Source: Niastella vici | GTDB lineage: Bacteria > Bacteroidota > Bacteroidia > Chitinophagales > Chitinophagaceae | Assembly: GCF_002077945.1 (NCBI RefSeq) | Contig: NZ_LVYD01000046.1 | Location: 210,292-274,291 of the forward strand | Reading direction: 5' to 3' | DNA: 64,000 nt | Part shown: in pieces, positions 25,721 to 34,643 of the stretch | How the letters are laid out: every line of letters starts with the position of its first letter | How positions within the stretch are numbered: position 1 is the first letter of the stretch | Program-made: the position numbers and the translations under genes | Notes under the pieces: generated by a model | Seen by the model: the letters and a program-made list of their open reading frames with translations, nothing else | The model's database searches: none | What the model was told of the DNA's origin: nothing

Positions 25721-26449
25721 ATGAAAACTGTGCAAGTAAGAAAAAATGCTTTTTTGTTTTTGGGGGCACTGTCTTTTTTAACCGTGCTGTTGAGTGGGTG
25801 TTTGAAGGAAGCGGCAAGCAGTACCAGTCCAGTCAAAACGTTTGTCTCTTTGTTGCATCTGGCGCCAAAGGCTCCCTCGGTGGAGGTATATTTCGATAAT
25901 ACGAAGGCATCCTCTGCAATCACTGCGGGTTCGGTTTCGCCCACCTATTCAGCGCTTGATCCCGCCATATTTGCCATTACATTCAAAAAGGCAAGTTCAG
26001 ATAGCGTGGTAGCAAGTTTGTCTACAGCTTCATATGATTCCCTGAAGCATTATACGCTTGTATTGTATAACCCCGATAGCATGCATGTAAGTGCGTTGCG
26101 CATGGTAGATGATTTTTCACCATTGGTCGATGTATCAAAGACGCATTACCGGTTCTTCCACCTGGCCCCTGAAATTGGCCCGGTTGACGTTTATTTAAAT
26201 ACAACGAAAATTGAATCAAGCCGTGAGTATGCCGACATTGCTAGTACCACTTATTACAACCAGTTCTTCCAGGTTTCTCCGAACACTTATGATATTACTG
26301 TAAAGAAAGCAGGTACTGATTCGGTGATTGCTCAAACGTATTCTGTAACAATGGGTGGTGGCTATGCATACACCCTGTACTTAAAAGGGCTTACCGGCAA
26401 AACAGGCACTACTGCATTGGGAGTTGATTACCTGATGGCATCTGATTAA
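25721..26449 (+). CDS. DUF4397-domain lipoprotein
   Basis: A 242-residue lipoprotein (lipobox LLSGC near residue 26). The body contains the DUF4397 pattern twice: FVSLLHLAPKAPSVEVYFD and, after about 100 residues, FFHLAPEIGPVDVYLN, each followed by an FKKAS or VKKAGTDSV strand. Such proteins are exported and of unknown function, possibly surface adhesins or anti-sigma-like partners (unproven). It is monocistronic, with a terminator after it. Confidence 0.82.
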   Translation: MKTVQVRKNAFLFLGALSFLTVLLSGCLKEAASSTSPVKTFVSLLHLAPKAPSVEVYFDNTKASSAITAGSVSPTYSALDPAIFAITFKKASSDSVVASLSTASYDSLKHYTLVLYNPDSMHVSALRMVDDFSPLVDVSKTHYRFFHLAPEIGPVDVYLNTTKIESSREYADIASTTYYNQFFQVSPNTYDITVKKAGTDSVIAQTYSVTMGGGYAYTLYLKGLTGKTGTTALGVDYLMASD

Positions 26450-26490
26450 CATTGAAGTGCGAACAGCGTTTCATGAACATAAATGTTTTG

Positions 26491-26524
26491 ATACGTCCCG
26501 ACTAAAGTCGGGACGTATTTTTTT
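26491..26524 (+). terminator. Rho-independent terminator after the DUF4397 gene
   Basis: A 13-bp stem (ATACGTCCCGACT and complement) with a very short loop, followed by a T run. Confidence 0.85.
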
Positions 26525-26788
26525 CGTACATGTGCGAAATTTATTTGTTATGGCACTAGGAAAAGAATTAATTTTTAGATAACTTTATTATCTTCCTTAT
26601 TACAGCCGATTTATTGAATTTTACTAGCGAAATGTTAAGTCTCACCCATTTTACTTTCCGTGTCTGTACTCCGTGAACTTTTTGGTTTTACTGATGTTTG
26701 GTTGGTAGCGCATGCATAAACGCTTTAGTGTTGTTTATATACATATTGATGTACCATCATCTGATAACCTTTATAAAGTTTTGAACGT
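26525..26788. other. AT-rich intergenic region before the first small paralogue
   Basis: Together with the preceding terminator this gap is about 340 bp. I see no ORF, RNA gene or consensus promoter. It may hold the long leader of the small gene at 26789. Confidence 0.4.
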
Positions 26789-27013
26789 ATGAAAAAATCA
26801 TCGGCAACTGTATTTTCTCCTACTATGGAGTTGCCCGCTATCACAAAGAAGCTCACCCGCCGTATTGTTCGAAGGAAAACAAACCGGAAAGCTGAACCCA
26901 TTTTAAATACGGTATCACCCCCAAGTGAAGAAACCATCCGGCAGCTTAACCGTATTGCCCAGGAATATCCTTTTTGCGTTTACTATAAACAGAAAGTAAA
27001 CGATCCTTTATAA
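26789..27013 (+). CDS. Small protein of unknown function, paralogue A
   Basis: A 74-residue basic protein with no signal peptide. The N-terminal half is Lys/Arg-rich and unlike its paralogue. The C-terminal ~30 residues share the pattern PPSEET..(Q/R)LN.I..EYPFC.Y.KQ with the protein at 27330. The shared block includes a single Cys. I do not recognise the family. Conservation of the C-terminal block against variable N-termini argues that both are real genes. Functions to consider are a small regulator or a modified peptide. Confidence 0.55.
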   Translation: MKKSSATVFSPTMELPAITKKLTRRIVRRKTNRKAEPILNTVSPPSEETIRQLNRIAQEYPFCVYYKQKVNDPL

Positions 27014-27142
27014 TTATTACAATAAAAAATATATACGCTGCTTTTAAGGTCTGGGTAGGTATTTTTCCTTATCAGACGTTATTTTCTTGCAAAAAAGCAT
27101 ATATTTTTTGTTAAAGGGCTAGCATTCCAGGAATTTTTGATC

Positions 27143-27150
27143 TATCTTTG
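27143..27150 (+). promoter_or_regulatory. -7 box upstream of paralogue B
   Basis: TATCTTTG, about 180 nt before the ATG at 27330; no clear -33. If used, the mRNA would have a leader of roughly 170 nt. The rest of the 316-bp gap (27014-27329) shows no gene. Confidence 0.35.
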
Positions 27151-27329
27151 ATGTAGATTACAACTCTCGAAAACTACTTTCTTTCTATTCCCGCTTGTCA
27201 TTGAAATAACGATTAACGATCTGATTCTTTTTCTGCCGTATGAACGACCCGGTCTGATTTTGTATAGCGTTCGTATCCAACAGAAAGCCTGTTTAATTAC
27301 ATCTATTCACTACTTGTAAATTTTGGCGC

Positions 27330-27536
27330 ATGAAAAAGAAAACATTCACATTGACTACAGCTGTCAACAGCACTTCAACCCTTTCCTTTGAAAACACCAA
27401 CGCAGCGGAAAAGATCCTGATGGAAACAGCGTTTCCTACTCCTCCCAGTGAAGAAACTGTAGCCCGCCTGAACGCAATAGGCCGTGAATATCCTTTTTGC
27501 GCTTACATGAAACAGAATAACCTGTATTTACTGTAA
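27330..27536 (+). CDS. Small protein of unknown function, paralogue B
   Basis: A 68-residue protein starting MKKKTFTLTT. The N-terminus is Thr/Ser/Asn-rich; the C-terminus repeats the block PPSEETVARLN and EYPFCAYMKQ seen in the gene at 26789. It ends 9 nt before the convergent stop of a CPBP-family membrane protease. Function unknown. The tandem arrangement suggests gene duplication. Confidence 0.55.
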   Translation: MKKKTFTLTTAVNSTSTLSFENTNAAEKILMETAFPTPPSEETVARLNAIGREYPFCAYMKQNNLYLL

Positions 27537-27545
27537 TTGGGTGCT

Positions 27546-28475
27546 TTACATCCCTTTATACAAATGCCCCAGGTAGCCCGCCAGCTCCATAAGCCAGGCG
27601 ATGCCCAGGTGTACTATTAATCCTCCCCAGATACTACGCGTATTATACACTACTGCACCCAGCACAATGCCCCCGAAATAGGAGGTAATGCATTCGAACA
27701 GGGGTTTTCCAAAATGAATGGAACAGTAGAACGTCGCCACCGGTAATATGGCATGTTTACCGGCAAAACGGGCAAACGCAAGCACTAAAAATCCGCGAAA
27801 GAAAAATTCGATGGTCACAAAGTCGATCCCATAGGAGAGCTCATAGAGCAGTTTCCAGGGAAAACTATGCTGCACGTATTGGTTAATGATCTCAATTCGT
27901 TGCACTTTGGGATACGTATGCAGAAAATCATTTTGGGTGGCTGCAAAAGCTATCAGTGGCACCATGCCCAGCAATAACAGCAGGTAAGGTTGCACATTGA
28001 ACCCTTTTGCCTGTAAGCCGGCCAGCGGTTTATCGAACCTGCCCCATCGCCAAATGGCGGTGACGAGTGCGGCTGTCACTAATAATTTTAAAGGCCAGTC
28101 GAGCACACGGAACCAATACTGGTTCCAGGGGTAAGGAAAATGGGTTGTAAGAAGACCGGCTACTTCGTTGAACGTGATCTTGATGGCGAAAATGAAGGGC
28201 GCTGCAATCAGCAACACGAAAAAGAACCGGTTATCGGGAATGGTTTCGCCGGCCAGCAGGAATTGCAGCAGCCAGGCGATGGTAAAAACAAAACCAAACA
28301 GTCCAAAGAAGGCGGCAATGCGCAGGGGCCAGGAGGGGATAGCCACAATGGCGGGCTCAATGCCAAAGGTATAATTACAGGTGATGGCAATGGCTACAAA
28401 AAGGGTAGTAAGTAAAAAAATGGTGCGGTTAACAGATTGGAAATAATTCCGCAGGTAACCAATGATCTCGTTCAT
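27546..28475 (-). CDS. CPBP-family intramembrane metalloprotease (CAAX/bacteriocin-processing type)
   Basis: A 309-residue protein with about eight membrane segments. The C-terminal ABI/CPBP core is visible: VTIEFFFRGFL (motif 1, with a single Glu before F-F-F-R rather than the usual EE), FYCSIHFGKP (motif 2 His), and IWGGLIVHLGIAW (motif 4 His). Family members are membrane metal-dependent proteases or membrane scaffolds. It converges on the two small paralogues, a neighbourhood that could be meaningful because some CPBP proteins process small peptides. Confidence 0.8.
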   Translation of the reverse strand: MNEIIGYLRNYFQSVNRTIFLLTTLFVAIAITCNYTFGIEPAIVAIPSWPLRIAAFFGLFGFVFTIAWLLQFLLAGETIPDNRFFFVLLIAAPFIFAIKITFNEVAGLLTTHFPYPWNQYWFRVLDWPLKLLVTAALVTAIWRWGRFDKPLAGLQAKGFNVQPYLLLLLGMVPLIAFAATQNDFLHTYPKVQRIEIINQYVQHSFPWKLLYELSYGIDFVTIEFFFRGFLVLAFARFAGKHAILPVATFYCSIHFGKPLFECITSYFGGIVLGAVVYNTRSIWGGLIVHLGIAWLMELAGYLGHLYKGM

Positions 28476-28581
28476 GGAAGAAAGGCTTCAGCATGGAAGG
28501 TATGAAAAAACGGCAAACCACCGGCCTATCGGGCCACCTGTGAAATGGCAAACAGAACCAGATAAACTTATTTCCATTTAA

Positions 28582-28622
28582 ACCAAAAAATAACGCCGGT
28601 CTTTTTAATGAGACCGGCGTTT
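28582..28622 (-). terminator. Rho-independent terminator after plsX
   Basis: An 11-bp stem (AACGCCGGTCT and complement) with an 8-nt loop; on the minus strand it is followed by TATTTTTTGG. Confidence 0.85.
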
Positions 28623-28643
28623 AATATGATAAAAGAGAACAGA

Positions 28644-29588
28644 TTATTTTGCTTCGAAACTGGCTTTCATTTTTCCGAGCAGATCGGTGGCGATCATTTT
28701 CTGGGCCAGGTGTATCATATTGCTGAAGGCTTTGGCGTGTGAAATACCATGACCAATGATCACGGGTTTGGCAACGCCTAATACCGGGGTTCCGCCATAT
28801 AATTCGAAATTAAAACGGTCGAGGTACTCGTGTTTTATTTCTTTGCGGTGGGTGATCTCGTACAGGCTTTCGGCCAGTTTCAGGATCACATTTCCGGTAA
28901 ACCCATCGCAAACCATTACATCGGCTTTGTCGAGCAGGATATCCCGGCCTTCTACATTGCCTACAAAATTGATCTGCGTATTTTCTTTCAGCAGGGGATA
29001 GGTACCTTGCGCCAGCAGGTTGCCCTTGCCTTCTTCTTCCCCAATATTCAATAATGCAACACGCGGATTGTCAATGCCCAGGATGTGTTTCGCATACAGC
29101 GAACCCAACAGGGCAAACTGGTTCAGGTGCTCGGGTTTGCAATCGGCGTTAAGGCCAACATCGAGCAGCAGACCGGTGTTTCCGTTGTCTTTAGGAATAA
29201 TGGTAGAAATAGTAGGCCTTTGAACACCTTCTATGGGTTTGATACTATACATAGCGCCCACCAGCATAGCCCCGGTATTTCCGGCGCTTATAAATGCACC
29301 CGCTTTTCCCGATGCCAGGAGGTGAAAGCCAACAGCAATGGATGATTGCTGCTTTTCTTTCAGTGCTTTGGTAGGAGATTCGTTATAATCAATTACCTGA
29401 GGGGCGTGAAAAACACGAACCTTATCGGCCGGTATTTCATGTTGCTGCAGCAATGGATTGATCTGCGCTTCATCACCCACTAAAAACAACAGAGCCGGAT
29501 CATCAGCTTCTGTCAGGTAATCGCGGATGCCCTTTACTGCTTCCAGTGGTGCAAAGTCTCCGCCCATCATGTCTAAACAGATAGTCAT
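28644..29588 (-). CDS. plsX: Phosphate acyltransferase PlsX
   Basis: A 314-residue soluble enzyme that makes acyl-phosphate from acyl-ACP for phospholipid synthesis. The family opening CLDMMGGDFAP and the blocks FISAGNTGAMLVGAM and VCDGFTGNVILKLAE are clear. The ATG at 29588 is preferred to a TTG three codons upstream. It is the last gene of the DUF177-rpmF-plsX operon, the conserved order in many bacteria, and is followed by a terminator. Confidence 0.95.
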   Translation of the reverse strand: MTICLDMMGGDFAPLEAVKGIRDYLTEADDPALLFLVGDEAQINPLLQQHEIPADKVRVFHAPQVIDYNESPTKALKEKQQSSIAVGFHLLASGKAGAFISAGNTGAMLVGAMYSIKPIEGVQRPTISTIIPKDNGNTGLLLDVGLNADCKPEHLNQFALLGSLYAKHILGIDNPRVALLNIGEEEGKGNLLAQGTYPLLKENTQINFVGNVEGRDILLDKADVMVCDGFTGNVILKLAESLYEITHRKEIKHEYLDRFNFELYGGTPVLGVAKPVIIGHGISHAKAFSNMIHLAQKMIATDLLGKMKASFEAK

Positions 29589-29650
29589 TTCCGGCAACGA
29601 GGCTTATTATATTATAATAATAAAGGAGGTTAAAAGTGCGGCTTATATAA

Positions 29651-29833
29651 TTAAGCCTTTTCTACTACTACTTTACCTTTATAGTATAATTTGCCTTCAC
29701 TTACGTGAGCGCGATGGCGAACATGCGTTTCTCCCGTAGTGCTGTCCTTGCTCAAGGTTACTTTTTCAGCCTTATAGTGTGTTCTTCTTTTAGCACCCCG
29801 CTGTTGGGAATGTCTCCGTTTTGGATTAGGCAT
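29651..29833 (-). CDS. rpmF: 50S ribosomal protein L32
   Basis: A 60-residue basic protein opening MPNPKRRHSQQRGAKRRTHY, the standard L32 N-terminus. It lacks the zinc-binding Cys pairs of some L32 forms. It lies between DUF177 and plsX, as usual. Confidence 0.96.
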   Translation of the reverse strand: MPNPKRRHSQQRGAKRRTHYKAEKVTLSKDSTTGETHVRHRAHVSEGKLYYKGKVVVEKA

Positions 29834-29868
29834 ACACTCAGATTTATAACGTCTATTTTAAAAAATAA

Positions 29869-30417
29869 TTAATTGTCTTCCAGGTCTTTAAACTTTTCCA
29901 GCCCCTTCCACAAGGGGTTTATGGACGATTGTTTCTGTTCTTCCAGTTTCCTGAGCATTTCCAGCACTTCTTTATTACAGTGCGGACCGCCCATTTCATC
30001 ATCAGCACACATCCGTTGCATAGGAATGCTCAGGTTTATAAACTCATAGATCCAGTCGGCTATGTGCAAATGGCTTTCTCCTTTTGAAATGTAATAAACA
30101 TCGGGATCTTCCTCTTGTTCATTCATAACATCTGGTTCGTCAACCATTTTAACTACAAGGTTGAACTCATCCCACAATTCAAGTGGCAAATTATTGCCAC
30201 AGCGGTCACAGGTTACCTCCAGTTTGCCACCGACCTCAAATTTCAGTAGCATAAAGCCGTTTTGCTTTTCCAGCGACAGTTTTACGTGCGCGGTGCAATG
30301 GCGGAAATCCTGCTCCTGGTATTCTACAAAGAACTTATCGTCGATGGTATATTCAAACTCATGAGTGCCCGGTTTCAATCCTACAAATGCTATATCGTAA
30401 TTCCGTCGGCTGTTCAT
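29869..30417 (-). CDS. DUF177/YceD-family protein
   Basis: A 182-residue YceD/DUF177 protein, a family tied to 23S rRNA accumulation and always next to rpmF. The CDRCGNNLPLEL block and a C-terminal Cys pair (RMCADDEMGGPHC) could bind metal. It is the first gene of the operon and lies behind a TACCTTTG box. Confidence 0.88.
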   Translation of the reverse strand: MNSRRNYDIAFVGLKPGTHEFEYTIDDKFFVEYQEQDFRHCTAHVKLSLEKQNGFMLLKFEVGGKLEVTCDRCGNNLPLELWDEFNLVVKMVDEPDVMNEQEEDPDVYYISKGESHLHIADWIYEFINLSIPMQRMCADDEMGGPHCNKEVLEMLRKLEEQKQSSINPLWKGLEKFKDLEDN

Positions 30418-30440
30418 GAACTACCCTTTTAAAGAGTTTG

Positions 30441-30472
30441 CAAAGGTAGGGATTCTCAGGCAAACAGGTAAA
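30441..30472 (-). promoter_or_regulatory. Predicted promoter of the DUF177-rpmF-plsX operon
   Basis: Minus strand: TTTA (30469-30472), 20 nt, TACCTTTG (30441-30448). One mismatch in the -33. It lies 23 nt upstream of the ATG. Confidence 0.55.
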
Positions 30473-30649
30473 GGTTGTCGCAAAAAAATGGCAAAAATAG
30501 CCTGTTTTGAACCGTAATGTTGTCTGGGAACCCCGTGGTTACGGGCAAAATTACTATAAATGGGTGAAAGTTATTAAGTTACCGGTAGGCAGTTTGCCAG
30601 GGGAGTGGTGAGTTTTAACTTCTTAACTCTAAGTTCCCAGGTTCGGGGA

Positions 30650-31465
30650 TTACCGGTTAACAGTTACTGGTTTCAGGGTTTTCTTTTTCAGGGTGGCTGA
30701 TTCATCAACCAGTTGGTGCACCGGCTGCCGGTTGCTCCCCATAGCGACCGGGACCGATTGTTGATTTTCGGGCTTCTTCCCCAGCAGGAACAGTACCAGT
30801 TTCCGCGCGGTACCATATATTATATATATGTCGAGCCGCATGCTTGCCGATTTTACATACCGGGCATCCCATTCAAATCTTTTGTAAATGCATTCCCGGC
30901 TCATGATCTTCCCATGGTAGCCCTTTACCTGGGCCAGCCCCGTAATGCCTGGTTTTACCAGGTTACGGAATTTATATCCCGGAATAAGTTCGGCAAAAGC
31001 ATTGCAATCGGCATGCATATGAGGGCGGGGGCCAACAATACTCATGTTACCGGCAAGCACATTAAAGAACTGGGGCAGTTCATCGAGGTTCGATTGCCGC
31101 AGGAACCGCCCCAGGGGGGTGATGGGTTCCTCACTGATCTCAAGGCGTTTAGTATGGGCCAAAGGGTTATGAACCAGGGTGCGCAATTTGTAACAGGTAA
31201 ATGATCGTCCCCCACGACCGGTTCTTTTCTGTAGAAAAAATACGGGGCCTTTCGACGTAAGCTTTATTAACAAAGCCAGCACTGGCAATAACCAGCTTAA
31301 AATGGTTATTATAATAGCCGTTGCAAACAATACATCAAGTATCCGTTTGCAGAGGAAATAGCCTCTTTTACTATCAACATATTTGCGCAGGACGGTCCTT
31401 TTCAACAAAGGCAACCTTTTTTCTTGAATCATAGTATTCTTAATGACAGTATACGGTATAACCAT
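30650..31465 (-). CDS. Initiating sugar transferase (WcaJ/WbaP C-terminal type)
   Basis: A 271-residue bacterial sugar transferase that would move a sugar-1-phosphate from a nucleotide sugar to undecaprenyl phosphate. One membrane helix (FATAIIITILSWLLPVLAL) precedes the catalytic domain with GPVFFLQKRTGRGG, YKLRTL, QSNLDELPQFFNVL, MSIVGPRP and KPGITGLAQV. It lacks the large N-terminal part of WbaP, matching the short PglC-like form. An internal ATG at 31432 is an alternative start. The gene is divergent from the nucleotidyltransferase-like gene and marks the edge of a biosynthetic cluster. Confidence 0.9.
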   Translation of the reverse strand: MVIPYTVIKNTMIQEKRLPLLKRTVLRKYVDSKRGYFLCKRILDVLFATAIIITILSWLLPVLALLIKLTSKGPVFFLQKRTGRGGRSFTCYKLRTLVHNPLAHTKRLEISEEPITPLGRFLRQSNLDELPQFFNVLAGNMSIVGPRPHMHADCNAFAELIPGYKFRNLVKPGITGLAQVKGYHGKIMSRECIYKRFEWDARYVKSASMRLDIYIIYGTARKLVLFLLGKKPENQQSVPVAMGSNRQPVHQLVDESATLKKKTLKPVTVNR

Positions 31466-31500
31466 TTATAGAGTTGCCTTTAATCAACAATACTTACTGC

Positions 31501-32421
31501 ATGCCAGCACAATGTGAACAAAGTATCATGAAGGCCCTGGCCTATTTTGATATCTTTAATTATCCGCTTACAAAGGATGAGATATTTCAATTTCTCGATC
31601 GTCCCATGGACCCGGATGAACTAAAGCCTGTATTGCAACAGCTTGTTGTTGACAAACGCATTTTTCAATTGGGGCATTTTTATTCATTGCAACCCGACCC
31701 CGCATTGCATACCAGAAGAATTAATGGCAATAATAAAGCCGAATTATTACTACAAACAGCCTATAAAGCGGGTGGTTTCCTGTTCAGGTTCCCCTTTGTA
31801 ATGGGTATTGGCATTTCGGGATCATTATCAAAGAACTTCGCCGATCAGCATACCGATATTGACTTTTTTATTATCACCCGAACCAACCGGATGTGGATTG
31901 CCAGAACGCTGATGCACCTTTTCAAAAAATTAACATTTATCACCGGCCATCAGCATTGGTATTGTATGAATTATTATATTGATGAAGAAGCCATGCTGAT
32001 TGAAGAACAGAATATTTTTACCGCTACTGAAATGGTTACCCTGTTGCCGGTTTGCGGCAATGGCACCATGGACCGTTTTTATGATCAAAACAGCTGGACG
32101 GATAATTATTATCCCAATCAAACTATAAGAAAACATTCTATGTTACTGAGCCGGTCGGGCTGGTTAAAAAGATCGGTAGAATGGTTGCTGAATAATAAAG
32201 TGGGTAATGCGTTGGATGATCTGTTGATGCGCATCACTATTCGCCGTTGGAAGGAGAAAGAAGAACTGCTGAAGACCAATTCGCATGGCAACCGTATGGG
32301 CATGTGCGCCGGCAAACATTTCTCTAAACCAAAGCCGGAGTTTTTTCAACGAAAGGTGTTGGAATCACTTCAGAAGAAGCTTACAGAGATCAATGGAAAT
32401 TTAATTGGCAGCAGGATGTAA
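31501..32421 (+). CDS. Nucleotidyltransferase-like protein with N-terminal winged helix
   Basis: A 306-residue soluble protein. Residues ~1-75 look like a winged helix (ALAYFDIFNYPLTKDEIFQF). The middle has the Pol-beta-type nucleotidyltransferase motif GISGSLSKNFADQHTDIDFF, that is GS followed by DxD. The rest is helical. It may transfer a nucleotide to a small molecule or protein; the substrate is unknown. It is divergent from the sugar transferase and converges on the first radical SAM gene (3 nt between stops), and probably belongs to the same pathway. The start at 31501 (ATG) is preferred to an upstream TTG. Confidence 0.7.
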   Translation: MPAQCEQSIMKALAYFDIFNYPLTKDEIFQFLDRPMDPDELKPVLQQLVVDKRIFQLGHFYSLQPDPALHTRRINGNNKAELLLQTAYKAGGFLFRFPFVMGIGISGSLSKNFADQHTDIDFFIITRTNRMWIARTLMHLFKKLTFITGHQHWYCMNYYIDEEAMLIEEQNIFTATEMVTLLPVCGNGTMDRFYDQNSWTDNYYPNQTIRKHSMLLSRSGWLKRSVEWLLNNKVGNALDDLLMRITIRRWKEKEELLKTNSHGNRMGMCAGKHFSKPKPEFFQRKVLESLQKKLTEINGNLIGSRM

Positions 32422-32424
32422 GTG

Positions 32425-33831
32425 TTAAATAACTTTTTTCCTTTCCTCGACCCACATATGCCCCTTGGCCAGGGTTGAACGCAGCTTCAGCATGGACAAC
32501 CTGAATAAATTGGCCACCGGTTTCTTCAGGGCCTTGTGATAATTCACTTCATAGTTGATCATCTGAATGGCATAATCGTAATACTTCCTGTTATACGTTC
32601 TGGTAAAATCTATATCGCGATCGGTACTGTTTTCCCAGGGCAAACTGGCTACAAAACGATCTTCCACTTCTGCATACAACGGCGTTCCTTTAATGGGGTA
32701 GGCCACGGTAATGGTGAACAGGTCGGGATCGGCATTTTTTAGATGTTGTACGGTAGCATAAATATCTTCCTTTGTTTCGCCGGGATAACCTACCATAATA
32801 AATGTGCCGGCCTGCAGCCCGTGTTTGCGTGCCAGTTGTATCATTTGTTGCACCTGCTCTACTTCAACGCGGCGGTCCATAAGGTCAATAACTTTTTGAG
32901 AACCGCTTTCTGCGCCTATCCATACCCTGAAGCAACCACTCTTTTTTAAATTGATGATCACTTCTTCATTCATGCGGTCGGCCCGCGAAATGCACTCATA
33001 CGGCATCACCAGGTTACGGCTGGTTATTTCTTCTGTAAATTTTTCCAGCCATTGATGGCTTACGGTAAACACATCATCTACAAACCAGAGGCTATCCACC
33101 GCATAATTGGCTTTTATATGTTCAATTTCATCCACTACTTTACCCGGACTTCTTCTGCGATAACTTTGTCCGTACACCGCACGGCTGCACCATTTGCAAC
33201 TGTATGGGCAACCCCGCATGGTGCTTACTGAAATGGTACTGGTGCCATGTCGGCCTTTCCAGGCATCGAAATACAACGACAGGTTTACTTTATGGCGATT
33301 GGGAAAGGGAAGCACATCGAGGTTCTTTAATTTGGTGCGTTCCTTATTCTGCAGCATTCCTTTTTCGGCATCGAGGTATGATACGCCTTCAATATCTGCC
33401 AGTGTGCCGGTAAACGTGCCTTCCATATACTGCACCAATTCAAGCATGGTTTGCTCTCCTTCACCCGATACAATAAAATTTGCACCATGTTCCAGGAACT
33501 TCAACGCATGGTTCCTCACCTCTGGGCCGCCCAGTATTATTTTTGTTTGTTGTAATTCGGGAGTATCCTTTACAAAATTGATGATGCGCAGCACATTCAG
33601 TTTTGTCATCAGGTTGGTGTAAATACCAATCACCTGCGGGCGCTCTTCCAACAGCCTGGTGCATAATTTATCGAATGAAGAAAAGGTACTGTCGAATACC
33701 TCGTTGTTATATCCATGTTGTTCGAGGTATGCTGATATATAGAGAATGCCCAGCGGTACATAGGGCCGCATAATGGCTTGTTCTTTGGCATCTTCACCGA
33801 TAAAATATCCATGTGTTAACAGGATCTTCAT
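32425..33831 (-). CDS. B12-binding-domain radical SAM enzyme (1)
   Basis: A 468-residue enzyme with an N-terminal cobalamin-binding-like Rossmann domain (residues 1-150, PLGILYISAYLEQHGY, IILGGPEV, FIVSGEGEQT) and a radical SAM domain with the cluster motif RGCPYSCKWC and VWIGAESGSQ. Such class B enzymes typically add methyl groups to, or rearrange, unactivated carbons. The N-terminal domain lacks an obvious DxHxxG motif, so cobalamin would bind base-off or not at all. Its start overlaps the methyltransferase gene stop by 4 nt (ATGA), an operon. Confidence 0.88.
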   Translation of the reverse strand: MKILLTHGYFIGEDAKEQAIMRPYVPLGILYISAYLEQHGYNNEVFDSTFSSFDKLCTRLLEERPQVIGIYTNLMTKLNVLRIINFVKDTPELQQTKIILGGPEVRNHALKFLEHGANFIVSGEGEQTMLELVQYMEGTFTGTLADIEGVSYLDAEKGMLQNKERTKLKNLDVLPFPNRHKVNLSLYFDAWKGRHGTSTISVSTMRGCPYSCKWCSRAVYGQSYRRRSPGKVVDEIEHIKANYAVDSLWFVDDVFTVSHQWLEKFTEEITSRNLVMPYECISRADRMNEEVIINLKKSGCFRVWIGAESGSQKVIDLMDRRVEVEQVQQMIQLARKHGLQAGTFIMVGYPGETKEDIYATVQHLKNADPDLFTITVAYPIKGTPLYAEVEDRFVASLPWENSTDRDIDFTRTYNRKYYDYAIQMINYEVNYHKALKKPVANLFRLSMLKLRSTLAKGHMWVEERKKVI

Positions 33832-34643
33832 TTCACTTCTTTTTTAAATAACAGGAATGCATGATCGGCAAGTATGGTAGCGAAGGGCGCGCCACCAATC
33901 CTGTCTTCTGCTTTTACCAATCCATTAAAGAACCGCCGGTGTTGTTGCATATAGCCTTCCATCCAGGATGGCGGAATGCAAAGGCCCACCGGTCTTTTTT
34001 CCATCAATTGCAATGGCCGCATCAACCGGGTAAATTTTTTTATAGAATAATAATATACCGGCTGCTGAACAGTTGCCGACAGCGGCACCATTACTTCTCC
34101 ATTGTTCCATCTTCTGAACGCCTGCCTGGGTTGCGCTTTCAACAGGTAATACATGGTTTCCCACAAACAATATTTTCCAAACAATACCACAGCCAGGAAA
34201 CCACCCGGCCGTAGTAATTGCTGTAATTGTTTGGCTACATTTTCCATTACCGCAGGCGCTGCGCAATTGAGGCCTGCAAAATTGGAAATAATACCATCGA
34301 ATTGCCGGCCCTGAAATGTAGCATGCAATTCGTTAAAGGAACAAGTTTGAAATTCAGGTTGATTGGGTAAAGGGGCTATCGCTATTTTTCGTTTTGCTTT
34401 TTCGATCATGGCAGGTGATGCATCGGTGGCCGTAACATGATGTTCTTTTTGCGCCATCCAGATTGCATCGGCGCCGGTTCCGCAATTGATCTCAAGTAAC
34501 TGCATCCCGCTCTTTTGTGCCAGCAATGGCCGAAGCCATTTATAGCTGATGCGGCGTTGCGCGTGGCCAATAAGGCTATCGGTGAACGCAACATCATAGT
34601 TGCCTGCCAGTACATCAAAAGTGGTTGCCTTACTCATGTGCAT
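33828..34643 (-). CDS. SAM-dependent methyltransferase, class I
   Basis: A 271-residue methyltransferase: motif I LLEINCGTGADAIWMA, motif II ATDASPAMIEKA, motif IV ISNFAGLNC, and the C-terminal part of a small-molecule O/N/C-methyltransferase. The substrate is unknown. It overlaps the radical SAM genes on both sides (14 nt upstream, 4 nt downstream), so the three are translationally coupled and probably act on one product. Confidence 0.82.
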   Translation of the reverse strand: MHMSKATTFDVLAGNYDVAFTDSLIGHAQRRISYKWLRPLLAQKSGMQLLEINCGTGADAIWMAQKEHHVTATDASPAMIEKAKRKIAIAPLPNQPEFQTCSFNELHATFQGRQFDGIISNFAGLNCAAPAVMENVAKQLQQLLRPGGFLAVVLFGKYCLWETMYYLLKAQPRQAFRRWNNGEVMVPLSATVQQPVYYYSIKKFTRLMRPLQLMEKRPVGLCIPPSWMEGYMQQHRRFFNGLVKAEDRIGGAPFATILADHAFLLFKKEVK

